NCBI RefSeq assembly: GCF_048544455.1
Contig: NC_133526.1
Span: forward strand, 4,976,001-5,040,000
DNA from: Silene latifolia
Taxonomy: Eukaryota > Streptophyta > Magnoliopsida > Caryophyllales > Caryophyllaceae
Length of the DNA: 64,000 nt
Direction of reading: 5' to 3'
Made by a program: the position numbers and the translations under genes
Part shown: one piece after another, positions 10,320 through 21,699 of the stretch
How the letters are laid out: every line of letters begins with the position of its first letter
Position numbering within the stretch: the stretch's first letter is position 1
The notes under the pieces: model-generated
What the model was told of the DNA's origin: nothing
The model's database searches: none
What the model saw: the letters and a program-made list of their open reading frames with translations, nothing else

Positions 10320-13120
10320 AGTGGGCTTTGCCATATAAATAGGAGAGTTAGCCCCTGAATTTGGCCTTCCAAATTCATTTTCTCAAAAAAATTTCTTCTA
10401 GCTTAACTTTCTTTGACGAAACTTCTCTCTAGTCTTCGAAGCGTTACGCCGGCGTAGCACTTTTTCTTCAAGGTAAACAAACAAATTTTCAACTTTTAAT
10501 TGTTAAGTTTTTTGCTGTGAACATGTCTTCTGCTGATGCCGGTCCTAGTAACTGTGCGCCGGAGGGTTCCCCGTCGCGTCTTGATGAGGAGGAGATACTA
10601 GACGCCATCCCGATAAGGTCTGGGGGCCCTAGGTCTCCTTCTCCCGAAGTTGATCCAAAAGCTTTGGAGGATTGGGAGGATGATGATGATGTTGATGATG
10701 ACGATGTTGAAAGGGCTCATCCTAATGAGGAGAGGCCGTACGTCATGGATCACGGCGACGCCTGTAAGGTCTGCCCTGACCGCGCTTGGACCCACAAATT
10801 TGCCAGTACATTACCGGTCCCGACGTTTTTTGAACGTCACTTCTCCTTCGGCAGGGAGTATAGTATTGTAATTCCTGAGGAAGGTCAGGCGGTCTGTTGC
10901 CCTCCTCCGGGCTGCATCGGCGTATACATCAGACACCTGGAGTATAGGCTCCGGTTTCCTCTGAATGAACACGTTATGGCCATAATTAAAGCCATGAACG
11001 TCGTCGTGGCCCAACTGCACCCGTTGGCCATTAGGACTATAGTCGGCTTTGTGTGGCTCTGCCTTTTCAAGGGGGAGGTCCCGACGGTGAACTTATTCCG
11101 CCGGATTCATCACCTTCGGCCGTCGGCCCCTGGTCGCGTTGGGTGGTACAGCGTGCAGACGGAGCCGGGTTAAGTCTCCGTTGATAAGCTTTCTTCCTGC
11201 AAGGACTGGAAAGATCGGTGGGTGTACGTTGAGGTTCCGGAGGATTACCCACTGCCCCGGTCCTTCCAGCACCAAGTCAATTTGCGGTGCGAGACTAAGG
11301 CGGAGCATGACAAATGGGTCTCCCAGAGTAAGCTTAAGATGGACGCCAGCAAGGTCCTTCTTAATGCGGATGAGAAGCGGGCGATGAGGCTGTTTGAGGC
11401 GGAGAAGAATGGGATGCCGAAGGGATGGATTCCCCCGACGCAGATCATTCTTCAGGATGAGCTGCTCTGCCACGTCGGCCTCATACCGGCCCTCGAACGG
11501 GGTGAGTGGGGTCGGTGTGAGGCCCATCTCTGCTTTTAATGTTTCTGTTATTTGAACTTTGATTTATTTCTTTCACTTGACTGTTGCTTCGTTTTCTTTG
11601 CAGACCATTTTGGCCCGGACCTGTCAGAGGATATCCTTAGGAGAATGGGGCTTGCCAAGGACAAGTCAGTTGTTGATATGCATCTTAAGGCCCTGGCTCG
11701 TGATCGCAGAACGCCGCCGAATGATCTCATGGATCAGCAGCTGAAGGGCTTAAATACAACGGCGGCCCAGGCGAAGGTTGCTGGTAACGTACCGCGCCGA
11801 ACGCGGAAGACAAAGTCTTCGGCGGCGACGGCGTCAACATCAGTTCCACCTCCACTCCCTTCAGTCGAAAAGGCGACGGTGGAGGTCGTTGATATTACCG
11901 CCGAGGAGGTGGTCACCTTGGCAGTGGAAACCCCTCTCTTCCGTAAGAGGAAAGAGCCTACATTCCGCGATGCTTCTGCTTCGCTTGCTGCTTGCGCCGC
12001 AAAGAAATGCGACCCCGACCAAGAAGGCCAAGCATGGTACGGATCTATCCCGTGGCTCGACTTAGCCGGTTCATTAGGCGTTCGATGACAGCTCTACGGT
12101 ATGTCCATGTATGTTGACACGGATGCTTTAATTGAATTTTTGTAGATCAACCGTCGTCTCGGGCACGCTGTTGAACGGCGTCTTTGAGAAGAAAACTGCG
12201 CGGGCAAGTGGTCAAGATGCCACCGTTGTCACCTCCTTCCTCGGCCTACCCCATCCAGTTAGGTCGGAGGGCCTAAGTTTGGTCGGATCTTTGTCGAAGT
12301 GGGTTGATACGGCGGTGCTCTTATTGTGGAGCAAGAGAAGACTATTTCGAAGCTACTCCACGCTCGAGCGGCTCGGGCTTGAACTCGATCTGCGAACAAG
12401 GAAGCCGAGAGGGCCAAGGCCGAGGTCAAGAGGCGTCCGTCTTGAGAGAAAACTTAGGGAGGACGCTGAACAAGCAGTCCTCGCTGAGAGAGCCAAGGCT
12501 GAGGCTGCGGCGGCTGAAGCTGCTAAGCTGCTGGAGGGGCGTGACCACCTTCAGAAAGTCGCCGACTTTAATGCAGGTGTCAGGTTTCAGGCCCAGGGGA
12601 AGGTGGTTCGGAATAAGGATGCTATCATCGCCCAAAGGGAGGAGGACATTGAGATGCTCCAACGCGAGATTCTTCCTAACATTTGCGCCCAATACCGGGA
12701 CCTGGCCGAGGAAGCCGCCAGGGAAGTGATTGGGGAGCTCTTTTCTCTTGATGGCTCCTTTCCGTGGCCAAAATTTGACGAGATGCTTGATGACAAGCTT
12801 GAAGCTAAGGAGAAGGCCGCGGAGGAGAAGGCCAAGGAGGAGGCAAGGGTGAAGAAGGAGGAAGAGGTGGCCGCGGAGAAGGCGACCCCTTCTTGCCGAG
12901 AAGGCTAAGGCAGCCAAGGAGGAAGCTGAGAGGATGAAGGCAGCTGAGGCTGCTGAGGCTGAGGCTGCCAAGAAAGTTGTGGCTGCCAAGACAGCTTCTG
13001 GGTCGCCCACCAAAGACGATGCTGCTAACGTTGCTGATGGCAAGTAGCAGCAGGCGTAGGGAGACGGGCGGTCGTCACCAGGCATCTCGGATAGCTTCAG
13101 CTGTTCGGGGGCCAATTATT
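10320..13120 (+). other. Antisense reading-frame zone of the Tat element
   Basis: This zone is opposite in polarity to gag-pol. A TATA-like box (tatataaata region, about 10331) and a pyrimidine-rich leader precede the first open segment, which begins MSSADAGPSNCAPEG near 10523. The segment around residues 110-190 (PPPGCIGVYIRHLEYRLRF, then LHPLAIRTIVGFVWL) resembles Pfam PF04195, a domain found in antisense frames of plant gypsy elements. Later segments (about 12.4-13.0 kb) are rich in Ala, Glu and Lys and look like coiled coil. The zone as a whole is broken. Its role in the element is not known. Confidence 0.6.
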
Positions 13121-13907
13121 AAGCCTTTTCTCCCTGCCATCTTTTGGCGCTTCAAATGATATGTCTGTAACCTTTTGCTTTTCCTTATATTTTGTAAAAC
13201 TTTGGTAGGTTGTGTTTCGGCTTATCCCTATGGGGACGACCGTCGTCTGTATTCTCCTTACTTGTAATCATTTTTTTAATAAAGCTTGTTTATTGGCTCC
13301 CGGCTTGGCCGGGTTTTGATCACAATCCTTCACTTGCCTTCTTGCGTTATTAATTGAGCGCTTTTTCGTTTTTACCTTCGGCCTGGCCGAGGCAGCTAGA
13401 ATGCGTATCTCAACTGTGTTTAACGTCTTTTTCTTTAAACATGTTAGCATGTTGGTCGCTTCCTCTTTCACTCTCGGTCTGGCCGAGGCGTCCGATTTGC
13501 GTTTCCAACCGCCGTTGTAAACATGTTAGCGTATCGACCGTTGTGTCCCCTGCCAGTCCTTCGGTTGGCCGAGGCGGCTAGAGGTTACGGCTCAACAGCG
13601 TTCGTATCTGTAAACATATTGATCGCTTCCTCTGCCAGGCCTTCGGTTGGCCGAGGCGGCTAGAATTGCGTCTCAACTGTACTTATACGTTCTTAAGGCA
13701 TGTTGGTCGCTTTCGCGAGTATCAATCGCTATTGGTAGTGATCGCCATGGCGTCTACTTCTTGGGGTGACTGCCCGGCTTGGGCCGTGGCGTCTACCTCG
13801 ATATGACTACGGGGGGGAGCATACACTTTGATGGAAAACTTGGATGATCCTTTATTAGGTAAAAACACGCGCCGGGGTGCCAACAATTGTTTTGGTCACC
13901 TCCGCCG

Positions 13908-15043
13908 TTATACAAAGTATTTCCTGAGATTGTCAGTGTTCCAATGGCTCATCAAAGGCACACCCTCCATGTCTGTCAGCCGGTATGTACCCGGCCTCAT
14001 TTCTTCAACCACTTTGTAGGGACCCTCCCAGTTAGCCGTCAATTTACCATGAATGTTTCCTTTGTTGGTGGCGGCCGACTTTCTTAGGACTAGGTCCCCT
14101 ACTTTTAAGTCCCTTTTGTGGACTCTTCGGTTGTAGGCTCTTCTCATTCGGTTTTGGTATACTGCCAAGTTGAGGCGTGCTGTATCTCGGCTTTCTTCGA
14201 CCAGGTCTAGGGAGGCTCTTAGACCTTCCTCATTTTCAACCGGGTTAAAGGTGGCCGTTCTGAATGTGGGCACCGTTGCTTCAATTAGCGGGGATCGCCG
14301 ACCAGAGACTAAGTGGAATGGACCGTACCCCGTTGCTTCTTTCTCCGTGGTCCGGAGGGACCACAGGACGCCGGGTAGTTCATCGGCCCATCTTCCCTTT
14401 AGGTCTTCAACTGTCTTCTTCAGACCGTTGAGGATTGTTTTATTGGCTGCCTCCGCCTGTCCGTTGCTCTGTGGGTGGCAGACGGAGGAGTATGCAAATT
14501 TGATACCAAGTTCCTCCAACCAGTTCATTATTGTGTCACTCCAAAACTCTCGGTCTTGGTCAAATACCATGACTTGGGGTAACCCAAAACGAGTTATGAC
14601 ATTTTCCCAGATTACCTTTCTTACGGCCACCGTGGTCTTGGCAGGTACCGCTACAGCTTCAACCCATTTGGTGTAGTAGTCAACGGCGACAATCAAATAC
14701 TTTCTTCCTCCGGATGCCGTTGGGAACGGACCTAGTAGATCCATCCCCCACTGTGCAAAAGGAAGGGGAATAAGTACCAGCTGTAGGTCTCTGGAAGGTG
14801 CATGTATCACCGGAGCATGCATTTGACAGTTGTTGCACTTTTTGGTTTTGGCTCTGGAATCCTCAAGCATGGTGGCCAGAAGTAGCCGGCTCGGAGAGCT
14901 TTGTGGGCTAGCGTTCTTGCCCCCATGTGATGACCACAGATACCTTCGTGAATTTCTCGATATAGCTCCGCGTCGGTTGGGCCGACACATTTCAAGAGTG
15001 GCCTTATCACGGACCTCCCGTATAATTCTCCTTCAAACACCAA
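13908..15043 (-). other. Integrase region of the Tat element
   Basis: The minus strand shows the zinc-binding HHCC-type segment (GHHMGARTLAHKALRAGYFW) and an integrase catalytic core with MDLLGPFP and VDYYTKWVEAVAV, followed by a C-terminal chromatin/DNA-binding-like part. This is the last pol segment before the antisense zone, the gypsy order. Part of a fossil element. Confidence 0.8.
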
Positions 15044-15175
15044 GTACCTTGTTTGCGATCCTCTTTATCTTCTCGTGAGAGACTGCGGTCCTCCGAACTC
15101 ATTCATCGTTTGTATTTCATTATCGGAGTCATCCACGTCGTCTCAGCCTCTATGTCGCCTACCATGCCGACGGTC

Positions 15176-17050
15176 TCATTGATGCTTTTGGTATTCCCGA
15201 TGTCCACCGACGGTTCGACCGACATTCTTGATGGTTGAACTGGCAAGCTTTGAGAGAGCGTCGGCTCGGTTGTTCTCGGACACAGGAATGCATTGTATCT
15301 GAAAAGATTTCAATTTTGAAGTGTCAGCTTTTACCCTTTCCGGGTATCTTACCATTCCGTCGTCTCGAGTCTCGTACTCTCCTCTGATTTGATTAGCCAC
15401 TAAAAGTGAATCTGTTTTCAAAATGATGTGTTCTCACCGGCAGGCTCTAGCTAACTCGACTCCGGTTATCACCGCCTCGTACTCGGACTCGTTGTTTGAG
15501 GCCGGGAAGGTAAATTTCAAGGCGTACTCAAACTCGTCCCCGTTTGGACCGATGATAAGTATCTTGGCTCTGAGTGTTTCGCGTGGAGGACCCGTCGGTG
15601 TATACTTCCCATACTCCGGTTTTGCTCTTCTTGATATGTGCACTCGGCCAGAAATCTGCAAGTGTCGCCCCTTTATCGAGGGCCTCGGCTTGTATTGAAT
15701 GCCGAAGCGGGATAGCTCTCGCCCATTTGATGAGCCTGCCGAATTGTTCAAATTTTTCCAATGCTTTCTCCAATGGTTGGTCGGTTAAGACCGTCACGGG
15801 ATGTGCGTCGAAGTAAGGTTTTAGTTTCCTTGCGGCAACGACGACAATAAAGGCGCTTTTTCAATCGGCGGGTAATTTCTTTCTTTACGGCAACAATGTA
15901 TGGTGACAAAGTAGATTGGGTGTTGCTTTTTTGTCTTCTTCTCTCGATGATCACGACGACGACCGTGGCCGAGGTAATCGCTATGTATAAGTATAGCGTC
16001 TCCCCCGATGATCGGCCCGACAGGGTTGGGAGAGTTTGAAGATGAGCTTTCAGTTGCTTGAAAGCTGTGCTCTGTTCCTCCCCCCAGCTGAAGTCCTTAT
16101 TTCCCTTCAACACTTTGAAGAATGGGGTGCTCTTGTCGGCTGACCGAGAGATAAAACGGGCTAAAGCCGCCATTCTCCCGATCAACATCATAACCTCTTT
16201 TCTATTCCTCGGCTCCGGCAGGTCCAGTATTGCTTGGACTTTTTCTGGATTGGCATCAATTCCCCTGGCGCTGACAAGCACGCCGAGGAACTTACCTGAC
16301 CGGACACCGAAGTTGCATTTCATTGGGTTAAGTTTCATCTTGTATTTCCTCAGTGAATAAAATGTCTCGTGTAAATCGGCTAAGTGCTCGCTGTCAGACT
16401 TGCTTTTTACAATAGCATCGTCGACGTAAGCCTCAATGTTTTGCCCTTTTTTATTTTGGAACACTTTGTCCACCAGTCTTGTGTAAGTTGCGCCGGCGTT
16501 CTTCAAACCAAACGGCATCATTTTATACATGTATGTGCCGTTACCGGTGATAAATGCGCATTTAGGCATGTCTTCTTCGGCCATGAATACCTGATGATAC
16601 CCTGAGAAGGCGTCCAGCAGCTCAAGATAGTGTAGCTCGCCGTGGCGTCGATTAAACTATCTATTCGAGGCAAGGGATAACAATCTTTGGGACACGCTTT
16701 ATTAAGATTGGTAAAATCTACACACATCCTCCACGCCCCCGATGATTTCTTTACCATTACAACATTAGCTAACCACTCAGGATAAGTACAAGGCATGATA
16801 AAGCCCGCCGCTAGTAATTTATCTACCTCGGCTTTGATGGCTTCATCTTTCTCGGTTGAGAATTCCTCATCTTCGCGCTTGACAGGGCGAGCGGTGGAGA
16901 GTACGTTCACTTTGTGAACAATTACCTCCCGCTCACGCCGACATCTCGGCCGCTGAATAGGCGAAGACGTCTTTGTTCTTCCTCGGCAGGTCTAGGAGAG
17001 CGGCCCTGAATTTTGGCTCCAGGTTGACACCGACAACGATTCGTGCGCGC
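15176..17050 (-). other. Reverse transcriptase and RNase H region of the Tat element
   Basis: The minus strand shows RT motifs (WRMCVDFTNLNKACPKD; the YVDD active site near 16430; MPFGLKNAGATY) and, further left, RNase H with VYTDGSS, AEALDKG-like and NNESEYEA motifs. The order RT, RNase H, integrase marks Ty3/gypsy rather than Ty1/copia. Part of a fossil element. Confidence 0.82.
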
Positions 17051-17329
17051 CCGGGTCAATCTCCACTTCTTCGGTCTCGCTCCTTCGACCATGCCGACGT
17101 TGATCCATGAGGTCGCCCTCCCGTTGTAAGGATGGGCTCTTCCCCTTCTCGACTTCTTCGCCACTTTGAGGGATTGCATGTTGCACCCTCCGACGATATC
17201 CGGACGTTGACCACTTCGTCTTTCTAATCCTTTGAGACGAGTTTATGCACTTCCCCCGGTCCCGAGACATACATCGTTGTCGGGCCCGGATGGACATCAC
17301 TGCATCGGCCTCGCTCAGAGTAACTCGGC

Positions 17330-19211
17330 CTATGAGAACGTTGTAGGCGGACGAGCCGTCAATGACCATGAACTCGAGACAGACGTTCTTAGCCGCATTC
17401 CCTCGCCGAACATCACCGCAACCTGATTGACCCAGGGGGTACCAGGCCGGCCCCGGAAAAACTGTACAACGGATTGGTGTAGGGGCTCAAGTCCACAACC
17501 TTCGCACCGAGGTTGAGAAAGCACTCCCCGAACATAATGTTCGTGTAGGCGCCCGTGTCAATCGGCACCTCTTGACCAGGTGGTTGGATATGTCCAAGTG
17601 GACTACTAGTGGGTCGTCGTGCGGGCGATGACTCCCTCGTAGTCCTTCTTCCCAATAGTTACGTCGGGGATGTTGGAAGCGGGGATCGCTGTTTTGGGCA
17701 CAAAGTTGATGGCCTGATATAGTTCGTTCAGTGCCGTTTGTGCCCGTGAGCGAGACTCCACCGTTCTCGTTGCCCCCGATGACAACATGGATTACTCCTA
17801 TCCGTTTAAAGACGGACTTTTTATTTGAGCCGCCGGTATCCTTCTTTTGGCCTCCGCAACATACTTGCCGAGGCTCCCTTCCGGATCGCTCTTCAATGGC
17901 ATTCTTCGGATGCCTAGTTGTCGGGGCTAAGTGACCGGTGTGGCCGTGGTACTCACGATCGGGCTCGTATCACCGTCCCCCCTCACCTTGGGAGGCCTTT
18001 CCCACTTCTGACCCTCGTTCTTGCTCAGGGCAAAGACCTCGGCAGCAGATACGACCAAGGGGGTGTGGCCATTGAACCGCTTTTGGTAGTACGATCCTGA
18101 ACTCCCCGGCGCCCGCCGAGTTCATTTTCCCGGGCAGATTTGTCGACCGTGACCTATTATTGTCACGGCGTCCTTCATCCGGGTTGTCCCCTACCGGCGC
18201 TCTTTCTCTCGAGTGCCCGGCCTCGCCGGGCCTACCCAGGTTTTGTGGTAGTCCTCTACCTTTATGGCTTGTCACCATCTTCTGGCGGAGTCTAAGTTCG
18301 AGCCTCCGCACTTGATGAGCTCGTTTTTAAGTCTCCTCTTGGGAGGCCTTTCATCGATCGAAGGCCGCCACTCGCTTGCTCACTCACGAATCTGCTGAAC
18401 CTTGGCGTCGAACCTCTTTACATAACTTCGAGAGACTCGCCCCTCATGTATCGATAGTCGGGAGATCCGATGTCTCGACGGACCTCCTCTTATCATAGAA
18501 TATCTTTTGGGCCAAAAATGTGTCCCTTAGGTCGGAATAACAGTATATCGACCCATCGGGTAGCCCCTTGTACCAACTTTGTGCCATACCATGCAGGGTC
18601 GTTGGGAAGACTCTGCACCAAACCTCATCAGGTTGCTCCCACACCGACATGTAAGACTCGAAAGCCTCGGCATGGTCGGTTGGGTCGCTCTCTCCTTTGT
18701 ATGATATAGGTGGCAACTTTAGCTTAGTCGGCACCGGGACTTCTAGGACATAGTCACTGAGGGGCTGTCTGACCACGTGTCGAACGACACGCGGCGATCG
18801 GCTCCTCGCATCCTTAGTCCGGCTCCTCTCCCCGTGGCGGGAAGGGCTTCTTCTCCGACTCTGGTGAGTCGGACTTCTTTCGCTCCTCTGGGGCAGGCCT
18901 CGTCGGTGCTGCGGCGACGTTGTCCTCCCGCGAGTGCGAGAAGGACTCAGGTCTACCACTAGCGCTCTGGGCTCCCCCGACGTCTTGACAGGGTCAGCTT
19001 CCCCCAATGCTTCGTTCAAGTTTCTCGGAGTCACATTTTGGGCCCTGGTCTCCTGTGCGGGTGCCGCCGCTCTTGTCGGAGTGACAGTGTGAGTCGGCGT
19101 GCTACCTATTAGGTCCAGGAGTAGCTTCAGTTTAGGCCGCATCAACCACATGTCCCATGATGGTGACTTGGTCGTGGGCGGCGGCACGTGCGTATCCGGT
19201 ATTATTGGCAT
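17330..19211 (-). other. Gag and protease region of the Tat element
   Basis: The gag-like segment at about 18444-19211 contains the capsid-type stretch SDPTDHAEAFESYMSVWEQP with W-C-R-V-F and SWYKGLP, typical of plant retrotransposon gag, preceded by an Arg/Ser/Pro-rich part. The protease-like IDTGAYTNIMF lies near 17.5 kb. Part of a fossil element. Confidence 0.7.
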
Positions 19212-19402
19212 CCCGTACTCCCGGTTGAGTCACTCGGCCGGTGGGGTCTGCACAACCCCGTAATGTGGACGGTGTCATCTTGGCAGAATTCGGTTTCGTC
19301 AGTCACAAATACTTCTTGTTGTTTCGACATCTTCTTAGCTTTTTGGGTGGGTTTTTGTTTTTTTGTAAGGGATTTGACTAGCTTCTAGTATCTGTTTTGA
19401 TT

Positions 19403-19419
19403 TCCCACAGACGGCGCCA
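19403..19419 (-). other. Primer-binding-like site
   Basis: The minus strand reads tggcgccgtctgtggga just inside the 5' LTR, in the correct position for tRNA priming. I do not name the tRNA without a search. Confidence 0.7.
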
Positions 19420-19421
19420 AT

Positions 19422-20011
19422 TGTTCCGGGTGTAATTCCAGAGCAGTTATTTGCTACCACACTTGCTTGTAGAATGACGTCTTTGATCGAATCCTTCTCT
19501 CGGTCTCTCCTGAAACAATGAACAAACTGAGGGCTCGGCTTTGCACCGAGCGTACTCACTCCGACGCTCAAGTCAGTAAACTTAAAGGGATTAAGTTATG
19601 TGTTACTTGGCGAAGTATATGTTGTAGAGAGATAAGGAAGATATTACCAGATTATGAGGTGTTTAGGTTAAATTGTGGATCCTTTCCTCAATGAGGGTTG
19701 AGGAGTATTTATAGACTTTCACCTTTTGTCACGTAGTGACCAAGTGGCCAAGTGGCTAGCAGGTGGAAAGACTGATCTACCCTCGGCCGAGGGACCCATG
19801 GCAGGCCGGCGGACCTGTTGACTCGCCGAGGGGGTCTTGGATATGAGTACGCGGATATGTGCCCCGGCTGGCAAGTCACCGTGGCCGGGACATAGGTGAC
19901 AGGCCGACAGGTTGCGTCGGTTAGGCTGTCTAAGTCGTTGACTTGGTGTGGATATCTTTGACCTTGCTCAATATGTTGACTTGGTCAGCGGGTGCAGAAT
20001 ATGCCCCATCA
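19422..20011 (-). repeat. 5' LTR of the Tat element
   Basis: Begins tgttccgggtgtaattcc on the plus strand and ends tgccccatca. It is a near match to 9281-9868, with most differences clustered in the GC-rich half (about 9655-9785 versus 19798-19935). Confidence 0.88.
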
Positions 20012-20151
20012 CTACGTCCATGTGGTGTAAGTGCATCTTGTTCCCGTCACTTGTCAGAGCAAATGTCTCGATAGTCTTTGGAAGTCTCGTGCCATGTAGA
20101 TGCTGCACATGATGAAGCTTGTGTCCAAGCTACCTTACTCCACCAACATGA
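20012..20151. repeat. Right copy of the ~140-bp duplication flanking the Tat element
   Basis: Starts immediately after the CA end of the LTR with ctacgtccatgtggtgtaag and repeats 9141-9280 with about two mismatches. The original target continues from here (ccgttatccaacatttc) to the A run at 20287. Confidence 0.9.
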
Positions 20152-20310
20152 TGCCGTTATCCAACATTTCATCGTCAGTAGGTTATTAATAATAAATTGT
20201 ACTTTTGCTTTTAATAATGGTGTAATTTCTATGCACACCTCTGAGAGGTGTGCTACTAGTATGTAAATTTCATATCTTTACTGCTGCAAAAAAAAAAAAA
20301 AAAAAAAATT
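20152..20310 (+). other. Right part of the poly(A)-tailed retro-inserted fragment
   Basis: Continuation of the target sequence of the Tat element. It contains a small palindromic word (cacacctctgagaggtgtgc) and ends in about 20 A residues. See the left part at 8853-9280. Confidence 0.4.
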
Positions 20311-21128
20311 AATAACAACAATAATAATGGGCAATAATATTGGGTACCATATGTAAAATGGTGAAATTTAGGGATATCACGTAAATTTTTCGTTTTGAGC
20401 TTAAGCTTAATTTTTCAGCGCTCGCCAAACTCCGAACCAAGTTTGAGCTTGTGTTTAAATTCCTAAATCCATCTTGAGCCTATTCGTACTTGTGCTCAAT
20501 TGCTAAAATCAACTAGACTATACTCCTGGCAGTCTTACAGTTATATAGAGTATATATTTTTTGGCTTCGAATAATATAGCTCACTAAATTTAAATTTAGC
20601 ATTAACTAATTAGATGAATTACTCGTTCCTTATTAATTATATAGAATCATTTACCATAAAAATAAATTGGACAAACCGAAGTATAAAAGATATAGAAATT
20701 GAAGTGAAAAATTACAATTGGAAATACGATTAACTTACTTAACTATCATACGAAGTAATAATCTTTGTTTCTGTAAGGGCAAAATATGGAAATTTAAAAT
20801 TAGAAATACAGTTAATTATAATACGAAGTATAAAATTTTTGTTTCAACAAGTGCAAAATAAGGATTTACGATTCATTTTCAAGTTGTTAATTTACATTGA
20901 GAATAAACCCATTATGAACTTTCTTGTAATCTTGTATATTCCATACTAATACATGTAACAATATATCTCGTTTTTCTTATGGCTAAGGGTGCACTTAGTA
21001 ATATATGGGGGACAGGGTTAATCTAACATGTGACTTATTGTTGTAATGATATCTTCGTCGTAACTCGTAACTAATTAATAAGATAAGACATCTTCAATAT
21101 CGTCGATATACTTGGTAAATATGTATGA
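20311..21128. other. AT-rich spacer, no gene seen
   Basis: AT-rich sequence without recognisable coding or repeat structure apart from a loose repetition of 'aaaat...acgaagta' words near 20690-20830. Confidence 0.5.
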
Positions 21129-21449
21129 TCATGATTTGTGAGACATTTTCGCCAAGTCGCTGCAGCAACAAAATGGTAAGTCTCTATTAAGTAGACAATT
21201 ACCCTTCATTCTTTGATTAGAGTACTTTTTTGTACAATAATAATTGCAATTAGGCTTCAAATAAAGCCCTGGATGACAAACCCTAGGCACGAAATGGCAA
21301 TTTTGTTGATTATTTTGCATGAAATGTGAGGGAGATTGCCATGGCATTTCATTTGTAAGTGTAGACTTTACCAAACCACCTGTCCATGATTTACATAGGC
21401 AACATTTATATATTAAAATGATCAATAACGATTTAGATAATACATACAT
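21129..21449 (-). CDS. Candidate small cysteine-rich (defensin-like) protein
   Basis: A 106-residue open frame from ATG 21449. The N-terminus (MYVLSKSLLIILIY) is a short hydrophobic stretch that could be part of a signal peptide, though cysteines follow at once. The C-terminal half has the spacing C-x6-C-x9-C-x3-C-x12-C-x8-CCC. The C-x3-C plus C-x-C pairing is the signature of the cysteine-stabilised alpha-beta fold of plant defensin-like (DEFL) proteins. DEFL genes usually have a signal-peptide exon and one mature exon; an AG at about 21390 (catggacag) could be an acceptor, in which case the true first exon lies upstream and was not found. No homologue is recognised; it may be a decayed copy or chance. 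Confidence 0.4.
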   Translation of the reverse strand: MYVLSKSLLIILIYKCCLCKSWTGGLVKSTLTNEMPWQSPSHFMQNNQQNCHFVPRVCHPGLYLKPNCNYYCTKKYSNQRMKGNCLLNRDLPFCCCSDLAKMSHKS

Positions 21450-21699
21450 ACATTTACATAAATATATAAGGCAGGATTTAAATTCAGTTTTTTTGTATAG
21501 GAAAATCAAGAAGGGTTATGCATAATACGAGTTGGAATATTGTCAGTATTAATTTAAAACCTCGTACATTATTGTACATGTTAATGAACTAAATTAATTA
21601 AAATTAGAATTATATATCATATATTATTAAGTGTTTCGATATTCGTTTTTAAAAATGAATAAGTCTGGAGGATTGTTTGATTTGCCATGGGAAGATATA

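Larger units (their letters stand above)
9281..20011 (-). mobile_element. Broken Ty3/gypsy LTR retrotransposon of the Tat lineage (Retand/Ogre-like)
   Basis: Paired ~590-bp LTRs bracket about 9.5 kb. The polarity is minus: primer-binding-like tggcgccgtctgtggga follows the right-hand LTR, and gag, protease, reverse transcriptase, RNase H and integrase then run leftwards. Between integrase and the 3' LTR lies a reading-frame zone on the opposite strand, a feature known for Tat elements. The two LTRs differ by roughly 2.5% substitutions plus a few indels by eye, suggesting insertion on the order of a million years ago (inference). The coding part is in many pieces, so the copy is a fossil. Confidence 0.88.

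Noticed and set aside
12426-13115. Minus-strand Ala/Ser-rich open frame of 229 codons
   Set aside because: Shadow of the coiled-coil-rich antisense zone of the Tat element.
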